NCBI RefSeq assembly: GCF_004405125.1
Contig: NZ_SORX01000002.1
Coordinates: 62,001-126,000 of the forward strand
Direction of reading: 5' to 3'
DNA length: 64,000 bases
DNA from: Jeotgalibacillus salarius
GTDB lineage: Bacteria > Bacillota > Bacilli > Bacillales > Jeotgalibacillaceae
Part shown: positions 35,017 through 43,684 of the stretch, one piece after another
Layout: every line of letters starts with the position of its first letter
Position numbering within the stretch: the first letter of the stretch is position 1
Notes under the pieces: model-generated
What the model was told of the DNA's origin: nothing
Databases searched by the model: none
What the model saw: the letters and a program-made list of their open reading frames with translations, nothing else
Position numbers and translations under genes: made by a program

Positions 35017-37002
35017 ATGGAGATGAACCAATACTTAGAAGTTTTTATTGAAGAAAGTAAAGATCACTTACAAAACTGTAATGCTCAAATGCTGGAGCTT
35101 GAAAAAAATCCAGCTGATATAAAAATTGTAAATGAGATTTTTAGATCAGCTCATACATTAAAAGGCATGTCAGCTACGATGGGTTATGAAGATCTTGCAA
35201 GTCTGACACACAACATGGAAAACGTACTGGATGACATCAGAAATGAAAAGCTGAGTGTTACAACTGCCGTAATGGATGCACTTTTTTCGGCAGTTGATGA
35301 TCTTGAAGATATGATCGCTTCGATCGCCTCAGGAGGGGACGGAAAAAAAGACGTCAGCCGCTCACTTAGTATGCTTGAAGCCATTCAAAATGGTGAATCA
35401 GCTTCAGACGCTGTTCCACAAACTACTTCGTCCATTCATTACGACGAATTTGAAAGAACAGTGATTGAACAATCATTAGAGCAGGGCTATAAAGCTTATG
35501 AGCTGACAGTCAGCCTGAGGGAAGATTGTCTGTTAAAAGCAGCACGTGTATATATGGTATTTGAAGTGCTTGAAAAAATTGGTGAAGTTGTGAAGTCTTC
35601 TCCAGCTGTTGATCAACTTGAAGAAGAGAATTTTGATCAGCAATTTTGTGTAACGTTTGCTTCCAAAGAAGATAAGGAATTTATTGAAAAAAGCGTGATG
35701 AAGGTGTCAGAAGTTGATCTTGCAAAGGCTGAAGAAGTTAATTTTGAGCTCGTTGAAAACCAGCCATCACAAGACGCTGAAGAAGAAGCTGCAGTAGCAC
35801 AAGTTGTTGCGGAAGTTCCTGAAGAAAATAAAGAAAAAGATATCCAGAAAGCTGTTTCTAATAAAACAATACGTGTAAATATTGACCGTCTGGACGTATT
35901 AATGAATTTGTTTGAAGAACTTGTCATTGACAGAGGACGCCTTGAGCAGATTTCCAAGGAGCTCAACCATGGGGAATTAAATGAGACAGTTGAGCGCATG
36001 TCACGCATTTCAGGAGACTTGCAATCTATTATCTTAACTATGCGAATGGTACCGGTAGAAACCGTATTTAACCGTTTCCCTAGAATGATCCGTCAATTGG
36101 CACGTGACCTGGACAAACAAATTAATCTGGACATTAGCGGGCAGGATACAGAGCTTGACCGTACTGTGATCGACGAAATTGGAGATCCGCTTGTACACTT
36201 ACTGAGAAACGCAATTGATCACGGAGTTGAGTCACCTGCAGAGCGTAAAAACAAAGGTAAAACAGAAGAAGGTACAATTCAACTGAGAGCTTATCATAGC
36301 GGGAATCATGTTTTTATTGAAATCGAAGATGATGGTGCAGGGATCAGTAAAGACAAAGTTTTAAACAAAGCACTTTCAAAAGGCATAGTGTCACAGGAGC
36401 AGGCAAAATCCATGACTGACTCACAAATTTTCGAACTGATCATGGCCTCCGGTTTTTCAACTGCTGACACAATCTCGGATATTTCCGGTCGCGGTGTAGG
36501 ACTGGATGTTGTTAAAACAACGATTGAATCTTTGGGTGGGTCCATTACGATTCATTCAACCGAAGGAAAAGGGTCAGTATTTTCAGTTCAATTACCACTG
36601 ACACTTTCAATCATTTCAGTCATGCTGGTAGAAGTGGAAGAAGAAAAATTTGCGATTCCTCTTTCGTCTATTATTGAAACAGCAATTGTTAAAAATGATG
36701 AGATTTTACATGCTCATAATCAGCGGGTAATTGATTTCAGAGGGAAAGTGGTGCCTCTTGTATTTTTAAATGAAGTCTTTGATGTGAATAAAAATGTTGA
36801 TGAAGACATTCATTCAGTCATTATTGTGCGCAAAGGAGAAAAGCTTGCAGGTCTTGTCGTAGATTCATTTATAGGACAGCAGGAAGTTGTGCTTAAATCG
36901 CTCGGAGATTATTTGGGAGATGTTTTTGCTATATCAGGCGCAACGATTTTAGGAGATGGGCAAGTTGCATTAATCGTTGATTGTAATGCGCTGATCCAGT
37001 AA
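35017..37002 (+). CDS. cheA: Chemotaxis histidine kinase CheA
   Basis: CheA is a 661-residue multidomain kinase. P1 has phospho-His H46 (FRSAHTLKGMS). The P2-like CheY/CheB-binding region is ~150-240 and is followed by an acidic Ala/Glu linker. P3 dimerisation begins NKTIRVNIDRLDVLMNLFEELVIDRGRL. P4 ATPase has LRNAIDHGVE, DDGAGIS and GRGVGLDVV. P5 is a CheW-like domain from ~525. SD GGGTGAG; an ATG two codons later (35023) is possible. Confidence 0.98.
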   Translation: MEMNQYLEVFIEESKDHLQNCNAQMLELEKNPADIKIVNEIFRSAHTLKGMSATMGYEDLASLTHNMENVLDDIRNEKLSVTTAVMDALFSAVDDLEDMIASIASGGDGKKDVSRSLSMLEAIQNGESASDAVPQTTSSIHYDEFERTVIEQSLEQGYKAYELTVSLREDCLLKAARVYMVFEVLEKIGEVVKSSPAVDQLEEENFDQQFCVTFASKEDKEFIEKSVMKVSEVDLAKAEEVNFELVENQPSQDAEEEAAVAQVVAEVPEENKEKDIQKAVSNKTIRVNIDRLDVLMNLFEELVIDRGRLEQISKELNHGELNETVERMSRISGDLQSIILTMRMVPVETVFNRFPRMIRQLARDLDKQINLDISGQDTELDRTVIDEIGDPLVHLLRNAIDHGVESPAERKNKGKTEEGTIQLRAYHSGNHVFIEIEDDGAGISKDKVLNKALSKGIVSQEQAKSMTDSQIFELIMASGFSTADTISDISGRGVGLDVVKTTIESLGGSITIHSTEGKGSVFSVQLPLTLSIISVMLVEVEEEKFAIPLSSIIETAIVKNDEILHAHNQRVIDFRGKVVPLVFLNEVFDVNKNVDEDIHSVIIVRKGEKLAGLVVDSFIGQQEVVLKSLGDYLGDVFAISGATILGDGQVALIVDCNALIQ

Positions 37003-37050
37003 AAAAGCTTCAGATAAAAATTTTCTTATAGTAGCGGGGAGTGCAATGAT

Positions 37051-37491
37051 ATGACAAATCAGGAAAATAATCTTAAAGTAATCGTATTTCAACTGGTAAA
37101 TAAAGAATATGCAGTACCTGTTCAAAACGTTCAGTCAATTGAAAAAATCATGCATATCACAAGAGTGCCTGGCGTACCTGCCTATGTCAGAGGAGTCGTT
37201 AATCTGCGTGGAGTAGTAACGCCGATCATTGATCTCAGAAAACGCTTTTCACTGGAAGACGGCACAGAAAATGAGCATACCAGAATTATCATCATTACAG
37301 TTGATGGACTGGACGTTGGACTGATCGTAGATTCTGCTAATGATGTACTTGATCTGCCGGAAGACTCGATTGAACCTCAGCCGAACGTAGTCGGAAGTAT
37401 TGAGACAGATTTTATTAATGGAGTCGCAAAAATTGACCGCAGACTATTAATTCTTCTGCAGCTTGATAAAGTACTGGAGAATGCTGCATGA
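37051..37491 (+). CDS. cheW: Chemotaxis coupling protein CheW
   Basis: CheW links CheA to receptors. It is 146 residues and a single CheW/SH3-like domain. Signatures are EYAVPVQNVQSIEKI, VRGVVNLRGVVTPIIDLRKRF and VGLIVDSANDVL. SD GGGGAGTG. It is preceded by 48 bp of AT-rich sequence, one of the longer internal gaps in the operon, and overlaps cheC by ATGA. Confidence 0.98.
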   Translation: MTNQENNLKVIVFQLVNKEYAVPVQNVQSIEKIMHITRVPGVPAYVRGVVNLRGVVTPIIDLRKRFSLEDGTENEHTRIIIITVDGLDVGLIVDSANDVLDLPEDSIEPQPNVVGSIETDFINGVAKIDRRLLILLQLDKVLENAA

Positions 37492-38117
37492 GTTATGAGG
37501 AAGATATTACCGCGTACCATTTGGATATTTTAAAAGAGATTGGCAATATTGGTGCCGGCAATGCAGCTACTGCACTATCATCACTGCTTGGAAATAAAGT
37601 AGATATGGCGGTTCCTCATGTTAAAGTCGTATCGTTCGATGAAATGATGGATATTGCAGGCGGTCCTGACAATGTAGTTGTAAGTGTTTTTCTGCGTATT
37701 GAAGGTGAAATGACAGGCAGTATGTTTTTTATCCTTTCTACTCACCAGGCAGAAAGCTTTATTAGAACGTTAACGAATAATAAAGCGTTTAATTTTAATG
37801 AGATCGGTGAATCGGAAATTGGACTTTCCGCATTGCAGGAAATGGGCAATATACTGTCAGGATCATACCTGTCTGCATTATCTGATTTTACTAATCTGAA
37901 TTTGTATCCGACTGTCCCTGCGATTGCCATAGATATGGCTGGGGCGATCATCAGCTATGGACTTGTTGAACTGTCCCAGGCCGGAGATAAAGTAATCGTA
38001 ATTGATACAGAACTTACTGATGAGGGTGAAAAACAAGAGGGAGCGAACGGACAATTCTTTCTACTCCCGGATCCTGAATCATTTAAGATCCTGTTTCGAT
38101 CTTTAGGAGTAGATTGA
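37488..38117 (+). CDS. cheC: CheY-P phosphatase CheC
   Basis: CheC is a 209-residue pseudo-symmetric CheC/CheX-fold protein. Both phosphatase helices are present: LDILKEIGNIGAGNAATAL and LSALQEMGNILSGSYLSAL, each with the E-x2-N pair. In Bacillus CheC also binds CheD in an adaptation system. Paralogous to the middle of FliY. Coupled to cheW by ATGA. Confidence 0.97.
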   Translation: MSYEEDITAYHLDILKEIGNIGAGNAATALSSLLGNKVDMAVPHVKVVSFDEMMDIAGGPDNVVVSVFLRIEGEMTGSMFFILSTHQAESFIRTLTNNKAFNFNEIGESEIGLSALQEMGNILSGSYLSALSDFTNLNLYPTVPAIAIDMAGAIISYGLVELSQAGDKVIVIDTELTDEGEKQEGANGQFFLLPDPESFKILFRSLGVD

Positions 38118-38118
38118 T

Positions 38119-38607
38119 TTGATAAAAACGGGAAATATTATAAAAGTGGGGATTGCTGATGCTGAAATCGTATCCCCTCCTGATACGATCAGAACGTCCG
38201 GTTTGGGATCCTGTGTTGGTGTTGTATTATATGATGAACGCAGCAAGAAAGCCGGTTTGCTTCACGTGATGCTTCCGGATTCATCATTGGCAAGGTCCGG
38301 TGAAATTAACCACGCTAAGTTCGCCGATACAGGCATTCCTTTTTTAATCGACCGAATTGGGCTGCCTGCTGCAAGATTGAAAGCTAAACTCGCCGGTGGT
38401 GCTCAAATGTTCCAATTCTCAGGACAAAAAGATACCATGAGGATCGGTCCCCGGAATGTGGAAGCAGTAAAAGAAACGCTAAAAAAGTATAAGATTAGTA
38501 TTGTAAGTGAAGATACAGGTGGAAATAGTGGCAGAACAATAGAGTTTGATCCTGTAAATGCACTGCTTCACATCAGAACAGTTAATGTTGGAGAAAAAAC
38601 GATTTAA
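38119..38607 (+). CDS. cheD: Chemoreceptor glutamine deamidase CheD
   Basis: CheD deamidates Gln residues on receptors and is regulated by CheC. It is 162 residues with a TTG start at 38119 and SD AGGAG at 38105. The catalytic Cys lies in GLGSCVGVVLYD and the His in GLLHVMLPDS. Family motifs NHAKFADTGIP and KLAGGAQMF are present. It is the last gene before the operon terminator. Confidence 0.97.
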   Translation: MIKTGNIIKVGIADAEIVSPPDTIRTSGLGSCVGVVLYDERSKKAGLLHVMLPDSSLARSGEINHAKFADTGIPFLIDRIGLPAARLKAKLAGGAQMFQFSGQKDTMRIGPRNVEAVKETLKKYKISIVSEDTGGNSGRTIEFDPVNALLHIRTVNVGEKTI

Positions 38608-38612
38608 ATTTT

Positions 38613-38634
38613 GAGCCTTAAGGGCTCTTTTTTA
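38613..38634 (+). terminator. Terminator at the end of the fla/che operon
   Basis: The short stem GAGCC/GGCTC, extended by a T-G pair, has a small TAA loop and is followed by a T6 run, directly after cheD. The stem is short, so termination may be partial. Confidence 0.7.
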
Positions 38635-38662
38635 ATTGAAAAAACACAAAAGTCCCTCCTTT

Positions 38663-38691
38663 TGATATAATAGGAAACATATATAATATGT
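38663..38691 (+). promoter_or_regulatory. sigD promoter with an overlapping dyad
   Basis: TGATATAAT (38663-38671) is a perfect extended -10; no good -35 is present at 17 bp. The dyad ACATAT-ATA-ATATGT (38677-38691) covers the predicted start and contains a second TATAAT (38682-38687). A bound dimer here would block transcription. This makes sigD at least partly independent of the upstream operon. Confidence 0.5.
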
Positions 38692-38758
38692 CTAAAGATT
38701 TAGATGATTTTCTGTAACATCTTAATCATTGCAGAGCCATAAATAAAGGAGGCGTGCC

Positions 38759-39529
38759 ATGAATCAGTCAGCAAAAGATCAGGAAAAATACTATTGGCAG
38801 ATGTGGACTGCCTCCAGGGATTCTCATGCAGGGGATATGCTCGTTCAGCGTTATATGCCTCTGGTACAGTATCATGTCCAGAGAATCAGTGCAGGGCTGC
38901 CCAAAAATGTATCACGGGATGATATAAAAAGTCTTGGGCTAATGGGGCTTTTGGATGCACTTCAAAAATTTGATCCGGACAGAGATTTAAAGTTTGACAC
39001 TTATGCTTCATTCCGGATTCGCGGTGCGATAATTGACGGGCTTCGAAAAGAAGATTGGATGCCCCGTTCGGCAAGGGAAAAAGCAAAAAAAGTGGATGCG
39101 AAAATTGAAGAGCTTGAACAAAAGTCACTTAGACATGTAGAAGCACAGGAAGTCGCTGCAGCGCTGGATATGCCAGTTGAAGATGTCTACCAGATTACGC
39201 AGGAACATTTATTTGCCAATGTTCTATCCATGGATGATCAATCCAATGATGATGAAGGTGACGGATCCGCTTATACACTAAGAGACCAAAATACAGTACT
39301 CCCTGAGGAACAGCTGGTAAAAGATGAACTTCTTCAGGATTTAACAGGTGTCATTGCTCAATTAAATGAAAAAGAACAGCTTGTACTCAGTCTGTTTTAT
39401 ACAGAAGAGCTGACACTTACTGAAATAGGGGAAGTAATGAATTTATCCACATCCCGTATCTCCCAGATACATTCAAAATGTCTGTTCAAATTAAGAAAGC
39501 TGTTGGCTTCAGAATACAGCCGGACATAA
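38759..39529 (+). CDS. sigD: RNA polymerase sigma factor SigD (FliA family)
   Basis: SigD is the sigma-28 factor for late flagellar, chemotaxis and autolysin genes. It is 256 residues. Region 2 includes LVQRYMPLVQYHVQRIS and FDTYASFRIRGAIIDGLRKEDW; region 3 follows; region 4 HTH is LTLTEIGEVMNLSTSRISQIHSKCLFKLRKLL. SD AAGGAGG. In B. subtilis it is co-transcribed at the end of the fla/che operon; here a terminator and promoter-like sequence intervene. Confidence 0.98.
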   Translation: MNQSAKDQEKYYWQMWTASRDSHAGDMLVQRYMPLVQYHVQRISAGLPKNVSRDDIKSLGLMGLLDALQKFDPDRDLKFDTYASFRIRGAIIDGLRKEDWMPRSAREKAKKVDAKIEELEQKSLRHVEAQEVAAALDMPVEDVYQITQEHLFANVLSMDDQSNDDEGDGSAYTLRDQNTVLPEEQLVKDELLQDLTGVIAQLNEKEQLVLSLFYTEELTLTEIGEVMNLSTSRISQIHSKCLFKLRKLLASEYSRT

Positions 39530-39543
39530 AAGGAGCGTGTAAA

Positions 39544-39855
39544 ATGAGCCTCAAACTGATTGAATTGCAGGTTGCGATCCCCAAAACTGTTGATGCCGGA
39601 AAGCTGGCAGACCAGCAACAACAGCAAAGTGCCATTAATCAAAGTCAGATGGCGGCGCTTGCTGAAAAAGAGCGGCTAAGAAAGATGGAATCCGTTAACC
39701 GCTTCGGAGAGAGTGAAAAAACAAAAGATAAACGAGATCGCGAGAGAAATGAACAAAGTGAAACACCTGAAAATCAGCATGTTGAAGAAAATATGACGAT
39801 GATTGAAACACAGTCTCACCCTTTCAAAGGAAGAAGAGTAGATTTTTCGGGTTAA
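39544..39855 (+). CDS. Small charged protein of unknown function between sigD and swrB
   Basis: This is a 103-residue hydrophilic protein with SD AGGAG before the ATG at 39544; an in-frame extension into sigD is not credible. It opens SLKLIELQVAIPKTVDAGKL, has a Gln/Lys/Glu-rich middle likely to be helical or disordered, and ends in the motif HPFKGRRVDFSG. No signal or membrane segment. I do not know a function; similar small proteins occur next to sigD/swrB in other Bacillales. Its place suggests a motility link. Confidence 0.8.
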   Translation: MSLKLIELQVAIPKTVDAGKLADQQQQQSAINQSQMAALAEKERLRKMESVNRFGESEKTKDKRDRERNEQSETPENQHVEENMTMIETQSHPFKGRRVDFSG

Positions 39856-39867
39856 AAAGGAGCCATC

Positions 39868-40317
39868 ATGATTTTATTTCTATTAATACTCTCTATTATC
39901 TTTAACATTGCCGCATTTCTTTCAATTTATTTGTTGTTCATGAGGCAAAACCGGCTGATCAGTAAAGAAGTTCAGCATGAAAGAACGCTGAATGAAATTG
40001 AGCAGACATTTACAGGCTATCTGCTTGAAATGAAAGAAGAAAATGAGCATTTTCTGAAACAATTTGAGAAAATCAGCAAAACAACAGCAAAACCGGCCGA
40101 TGGGGACCCTGATAAAACTGAGGAACCCGGATTAACTGCAAAAACGACACGTAATATGGCCACGGCTGCATATAAAAAGCCGGCAGGCAAACCCCGGTCA
40201 GTCAGCGACCAGGCAAAAGACCTGAAGAGTAAGGGGTATACGGTTGAAGAGATCGCGAAACAATTGAAAAAAGGAAAAACGGAAATTGAGCTCATGTTGA
40301 AATTCAAGCAATCATAA
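39868..40317 (+). CDS. swrB: SwrB-like membrane protein (YlxL)
   Basis: This 149-residue protein has one N-terminal membrane helix (residues 2-24, ILFLLILSIIFNIAAFLSIYLLF), a coiled coil (~30-70), a variable linker, and a C-terminal helix-turn-helix-like module (DQAKDLKSKGYTVEEIAKQLKKGKTEIELMLKF). This is the architecture of SwrB, which in B. subtilis promotes export-gate activation and swarming. Sequence in the middle is poorly conserved; the assignment rests on architecture and position after sigD. Confidence 0.82.
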   Translation: MILFLLILSIIFNIAAFLSIYLLFMRQNRLISKEVQHERTLNEIEQTFTGYLLEMKEENEHFLKQFEKISKTTAKPADGDPDKTEEPGLTAKTTRNMATAAYKKPAGKPRSVSDQAKDLKSKGYTVEEIAKQLKKGKTEIELMLKFKQS

Positions 40318-40327
40318 TGTGCTAAAA

Positions 40328-40362
40328 AGAGTCATCAATAACTACTTGATGACTTTTTTTTT
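40328..40362 (+). terminator. Terminator of sigD-swrB
   Basis: AGTCATCAA (40330-40338) pairs with TTGATGACT (40346-40354) across a 7-nt loop, followed by a T9 run. Confidence 0.88.
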
Positions 40363-40374
40363 ATATGTTATAGT
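40346..40374 (+). promoter_or_regulatory. Likely rpsB promoter, overlapping the swrB terminator
   Basis: TTGATG (40346-40351), 17 bp, TATAGT (40369-40374), preceded by TGT to give an extended -10. The -35 lies in the 3' arm of the swrB terminator. The start would be near 40381. Confidence 0.5.
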
Positions 40375-40380
40375 TGTTAA

Positions 40381-40493
40381 CGGTGTTAATACACACGCTT
40401 CGTGATTGGGCGGATGGTGCTGCTTATTTTAAGCAGTTTCCGACCTGTAAATGACCGTAGCGGAGGAGAAAAACCACAAGGAGGAATAACACT
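40381..40493 (+). promoter_or_regulatory. Structured leader of rpsB
   Basis: This ~110-nt 5' UTR has a clear stem CTGCTTA/TAAGCAG (40420-40436), a smaller CACG-CTT-CGTG stem, and further GC-rich sequence before the SD AAGGAGG. Ribosomal protein S2 leaders are often autoregulatory; that is inferred here, not shown. Confidence 0.45.
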
Positions 40494-41210
40494 ATGTCAG
40501 TAATTTCAATGAAACAATTGCTAGAAGCAGGTGTTCACTTCGGCCACCAGACACGCCGCTGGAACCCAAAAATGAAGAAGTACATTTTCACGGAGCGTAA
40601 CGGAATCTACATTATTGACCTTCAAAAGACGGTTAAAAAAGTAGAAGAAGCTTACAAGTTTGTGAAAGAAGTTTCAGCTAACGGAGGAGAAATCCTTTTC
40701 GTTGGTACTAAGAAGCAGGCTCAGGAATCTGTTAAAGATGAAGCGGAACGTGCAGGAATGCACTTCATTAACCAGAGATGGTTAGGTGGAACGCTAACAA
40801 ACTTTGACACAATCCAGCTTCGCATTAACCGTCTTAAGAAAATCGAAAAGATGGAAGAAGACGGCACATTTGAAGTACTTCCAAAGAAAGAAGTAGTTCA
40901 GCTTAATAAAGAATACGATCGTCTTGTTAAATTCCTAGGCGGAATCAGAGACATGAAGAAGCTTCCGGATGCTTTATTCATCATCGATCCTCGTAAAGAG
41001 CGCATCGCTGTTGCAGAAGCAATCAAGCTGAATATTCCAATCGTAGGTATCGTTGACACGAACTGTGATCCTGATGAGATCGACTACGTAATCCCTGCAA
41101 ATGATGACGCGATCCGCGCGGTTAAACTTCTAACTTCAAAAATGGCTGATGCTATTCTTGAGTCTAAGCAGGTTGAAGAAGAGGAAGAAGAAGCAGTAGC
41201 TGCTGAGTAA
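40494..41210 (+). CDS. rpsB: 30S ribosomal protein S2
   Basis: S2 is 238 residues. The family start [29 protein letters not shown] is intact, and [19 protein letters not shown] and [27 protein letters not shown] follow. The tail is a poly-Glu stretch. SD AAGGAGG. A terminator separates it from tsf, so tsf is either made by read-through or from its own promoter. Confidence 0.99.
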   Translation: MSVISMKQLLEAGVHFGHQTRRWNPKMKKYIFTERNGIYIIDLQKTVKKVEEAYKFVKEVSANGGEILFVGTKKQAQESVKDEAERAGMHFINQRWLGGTLTNFDTIQLRINRLKKIEKMEEDGTFEVLPKKEVVQLNKEYDRLVKFLGGIRDMKKLPDALFIIDPRKERIAVAEAIKLNIPIVGIVDTNCDPDEIDYVIPANDDAIRAVKLLTSKMADAILESKQVEEEEEEAVAAE

Positions 41211-41216
41211 TAATTT

Positions 41217-41256
41217 TAAAAGGTGATAAGCGGGAAAATCCCTTATCACCTTTTTT
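41217..41256 (+). terminator. Terminator between rpsB and tsf
   Basis: AAAAGGTGATAAG pairs with CTTATCACCTTTT around a short GC/A-rich apical part, ending in a T6 run. It may set the S2 to EF-Ts ratio by partial termination. Confidence 0.85.
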
Positions 41257-41300
41257 AAAGGATAAAAATGTTTTTTTAACAGAATGAAGGAGGAAATTTC

Positions 41301-42182
41301 ATGGCTATTTCAGCTCAAATGGTTAAAGAACTTCGTGAAAAAACTGGTGCAGGTATGATGGACTGCAAAAAAGCACTTCAGGAAACAAATGGAGATATGG
41401 ATCAGGCAGTAGACTTTCTTCGTGAGAAGGGAATTGCTAAGGCGGCGAAAAAAGCTGACCGTATCGCTGCTGAAGGTCTTACTTTTATTAAGAGCAATGG
41501 CAATGATGCAGTTATTCTTGAGCTTAACTCTGAAACTGACTTCGTTGCGAAAAACGACGGTTTTATTAATCTGGGTAATGAGCTTGCAGACCACCTGCTT
41601 GCTACAAAGCCAGAATCAGTAGACGCTGCACTTGAAACTGAAATGAATAATGGTTCTAAAGTAGGCGACTATATTACGACAAATGTAGGTAAAATTGGTG
41701 AGAAAATCAGCCTTCGCCGTTTCGCAGTCCGTACAAAAGAAGACAATGCAGTATTCGGTGAATACCTGCACATGGGCGGAAGAATCGGAGTTCTTTCAGT
41801 AGTTGAAGGAACAACAGAAGAGCAGGTAGCGAAAGATGTAGCGATGCACGCTGCAGCGCTGAATCCGAAATTTATTTCACGTGACCAGGTTTCTCAGGAA
41901 GAAGCTGACAAAGAGCGTGAGATCCTTACTAAGCAAGCGCTAGAAGAAGGCAAGCCTGAAAATATCGTTGCAAAAATGGTAGAAGGCCGCCTGAATAAAT
42001 ATTTCGAGGAAATCTGTATCGTAGATCAGCCATTCGTTAAAAACCCTGATCAAAAAGTAAAAGAATTCCTTGCTTCAAACAGCGCTCAGCTGACTGACTT
42101 TGTCCGTTACGAAGTTGGAGAAGGAATTGAAAAACGCCAGGACAACTTCGCTGATGAAGTAATGAGCCAGGTGAAAAAATAA
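41301..42182 (+). CDS. tsf: Elongation factor Ts
   Basis: EF-Ts is the nucleotide exchange factor for EF-Tu, 293 residues. The N-terminal UBA-like domain has [21 protein letters not shown], and the EF-Tu-contact sequence [15 protein letters not shown] follows. The dimerisation region and C-terminal module are complete. SD GGAGGAAA. Confidence 0.99.
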   Translation: MAISAQMVKELREKTGAGMMDCKKALQETNGDMDQAVDFLREKGIAKAAKKADRIAAEGLTFIKSNGNDAVILELNSETDFVAKNDGFINLGNELADHLLATKPESVDAALETEMNNGSKVGDYITTNVGKIGEKISLRRFAVRTKEDNAVFGEYLHMGGRIGVLSVVEGTTEEQVAKDVAMHAAALNPKFISRDQVSQEEADKEREILTKQALEEGKPENIVAKMVEGRLNKYFEEICIVDQPFVKNPDQKVKEFLASNSAQLTDFVRYEVGEGIEKRQDNFADEVMSQVKK

Positions 42183-42203
42183 TCGTTGTTTAAAACGACA
42201 ATG

Positions 42204-42229
42204 GGGGACACTTTGTGTTCCCTTTTTTT
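42204..42229 (+). terminator. Terminator of tsf
   Basis: GGGGACAC pairs with GTGTTCCC (one G-T wobble) across a TTT loop, followed by a T7 run. Confidence 0.8.
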
Positions 42230-42257
42230 GAAAAAATGAACCATACGGGAGGACTCT

Positions 42258-42983
42258 ATGAGTAAATCAAGATACAATCGAGTGGTATTAAAATTAAGTG
42301 GTGAAGCGCTTGCCGGAGAGGCAGGTTTCGGTATTCATCCCCCAATCATTAAATCAGTAGCAGAACAAATCAAAGAACTATCTGATCTTGGTGTAGAGGT
42401 AGCTGTAGTTGTAGGCGGCGGTAATATCTGGCGTGGAAAGATCGGCAGTGAAATGGGAATGGATAGAGCTTCCGCGGATTATATGGGTATGCTGGCAACG
42501 GTGATGAATTCACTCGCACTTCAGGATAGTCTTGAAAATGCCGGGGTACAAACCCGCGTTCAAACTTCTATTGAAATGCGCCAGGTCGCAGAACCATATA
42601 TAAGAAGGAAAGCCATTCGACATCTTGAAAAGAAACGCGTTGTAATCTTTGCGGCAGGTACTGGTAATCCTTATTTTTCAACGGATACTACTGCTGCGTT
42701 AAGAGCTGCAGAAATTGAAGCTGAAGTGATTTTAATGGCTAAAAATAATGTGGACGGCGTGTATTCGGCAGATCCAAAAGTGGATTCAAGTGCAGTGAAG
42801 TATGATGAACTTTCATTTTTGGACGTTTTAAAAGACGGTTTGGCCGTAATGGATTCGACAGCTTCATCACTATGTATGGACAATGATATCCCACTCATAG
42901 TATTCTCAATTATGGATAATGGAAATATCAAACGTGCTGCTCTTGGTGAACCAATCGGCACAGTTGTCAGGGGGAAAAAATAA
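42258..42983 (+). CDS. pyrH: Uridylate kinase
   Basis: PyrH is the UMP kinase of the amino-acid-kinase family, hexameric, making UDP. It is 241 residues: [13 protein letters not shown] at the N-terminus, [11 protein letters not shown], and [17 protein letters not shown]-type nucleotide loop ([11 protein letters not shown]). SD GGGAGG. The stop overlaps the frr start (TAATG). Confidence 0.99.
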   Translation: MSKSRYNRVVLKLSGEALAGEAGFGIHPPIIKSVAEQIKELSDLGVEVAVVVGGGNIWRGKIGSEMGMDRASADYMGMLATVMNSLALQDSLENAGVQTRVQTSIEMRQVAEPYIRRKAIRHLEKKRVVIFAAGTGNPYFSTDTTAALRAAEIEAEVILMAKNNVDGVYSADPKVDSSAVKYDELSFLDVLKDGLAVMDSTASSLCMDNDIPLIVFSIMDNGNIKRAALGEPIGTVVRGKK

Positions 42984-43540
42984 TGGCAAAACAAACGATG
43001 AATGAAACGAAAGACAAAATGGCTAAAGCAATTCAATCATTTTCCAGAGACCTTGCGAATATTAGAGCAGGTCGTGCAAGTGCTTCCCTGCTTGATAAGA
43101 TCCAGGTTGATTATTACGGCGCACCAACGCCAATCAATCAGGTAGCATCAATCTCAGTTCCGGAAGCAAGACTTCTTCAAATCACACCTTACGATAAAAC
43201 AGCGCTTGGGGATATAGAAAAAGCAATTCAGAAATCAGATCTTGGTTTAAATCCTTCAAATGATGGTTCTTTAATCCGTATTACGATTCCACAATTGACT
43301 GAAGAGCGTCGTCGTGAGCTGGCTAAACAAGTGAAAAAAGAAGCCGAAGAAGCAAAAGTTGGTATTCGTAACATCCGTCGTGATGCGAATGATGACCTTA
43401 AAAAGCAGGAGAAATCAGGAGATATTACTGAAGATGACCTGCGCGGTTACAGCGATGATGTTCAAAAAATGACAAACGATCATATTGCGAAAATCGATGA
43501 ACTTGCTAAAGTAAAAGAACAGGAAATTCTTGAAGTTTAA
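42983..43540 (+). CDS. frr: Ribosome recycling factor
   Basis: RRF splits post-termination ribosomes with EF-G. It is 185 residues. The three-helix-bundle motifs are present: [51 protein letters not shown] and [16 protein letters not shown]. It is coupled to pyrH by a one-base overlap. Confidence 0.99.
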   Translation: MAKQTMNETKDKMAKAIQSFSRDLANIRAGRASASLLDKIQVDYYGAPTPINQVASISVPEARLLQITPYDKTALGDIEKAIQKSDLGLNPSNDGSLIRITIPQLTEERRRELAKQVKKEAEEAKVGIRNIRRDANDDLKKQEKSGDITEDDLRGYSDDVQKMTNDHIAKIDELAKVKEQEILEV

Positions 43541-43555
43541 TCAAATCTTCATCAG

Positions 43556-43586
43556 AAAGCCCTCTACGGTGTAGGGGGTTTTCTTT
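43556..43586 (+). terminator. Terminator of pyrH-frr
   Basis: AAAGCCCTCTAC pairs with GTAGGGGGTTTT across a GGT loop, with a T-G wobble, followed by TTCTTT. Confidence 0.8.
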
Positions 43587-43632
43587 ATTCATGCCCCTTT
43601 TCAAAACAAGGCAACATTTTCAAGTATTTATT

Positions 43633-43641
43633 TGATATGAT
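43633..43641 (+). promoter_or_regulatory. Extended -10 promoter before uppS
   Basis: TGATATGAT is an extended -10 element with one mismatch in the hexamer. No strong -35 is seen. The surrounding TTTGATAT-ATAGGA is nearly the same as at the sigD promoter (38661-38675). A start near 43648 leaves a 37-nt leader. Confidence 0.45.
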
Positions 43642-43684
43642 AGGACTAGCTAAAAATATGCAATTACCTGATGGGGGAAATACA

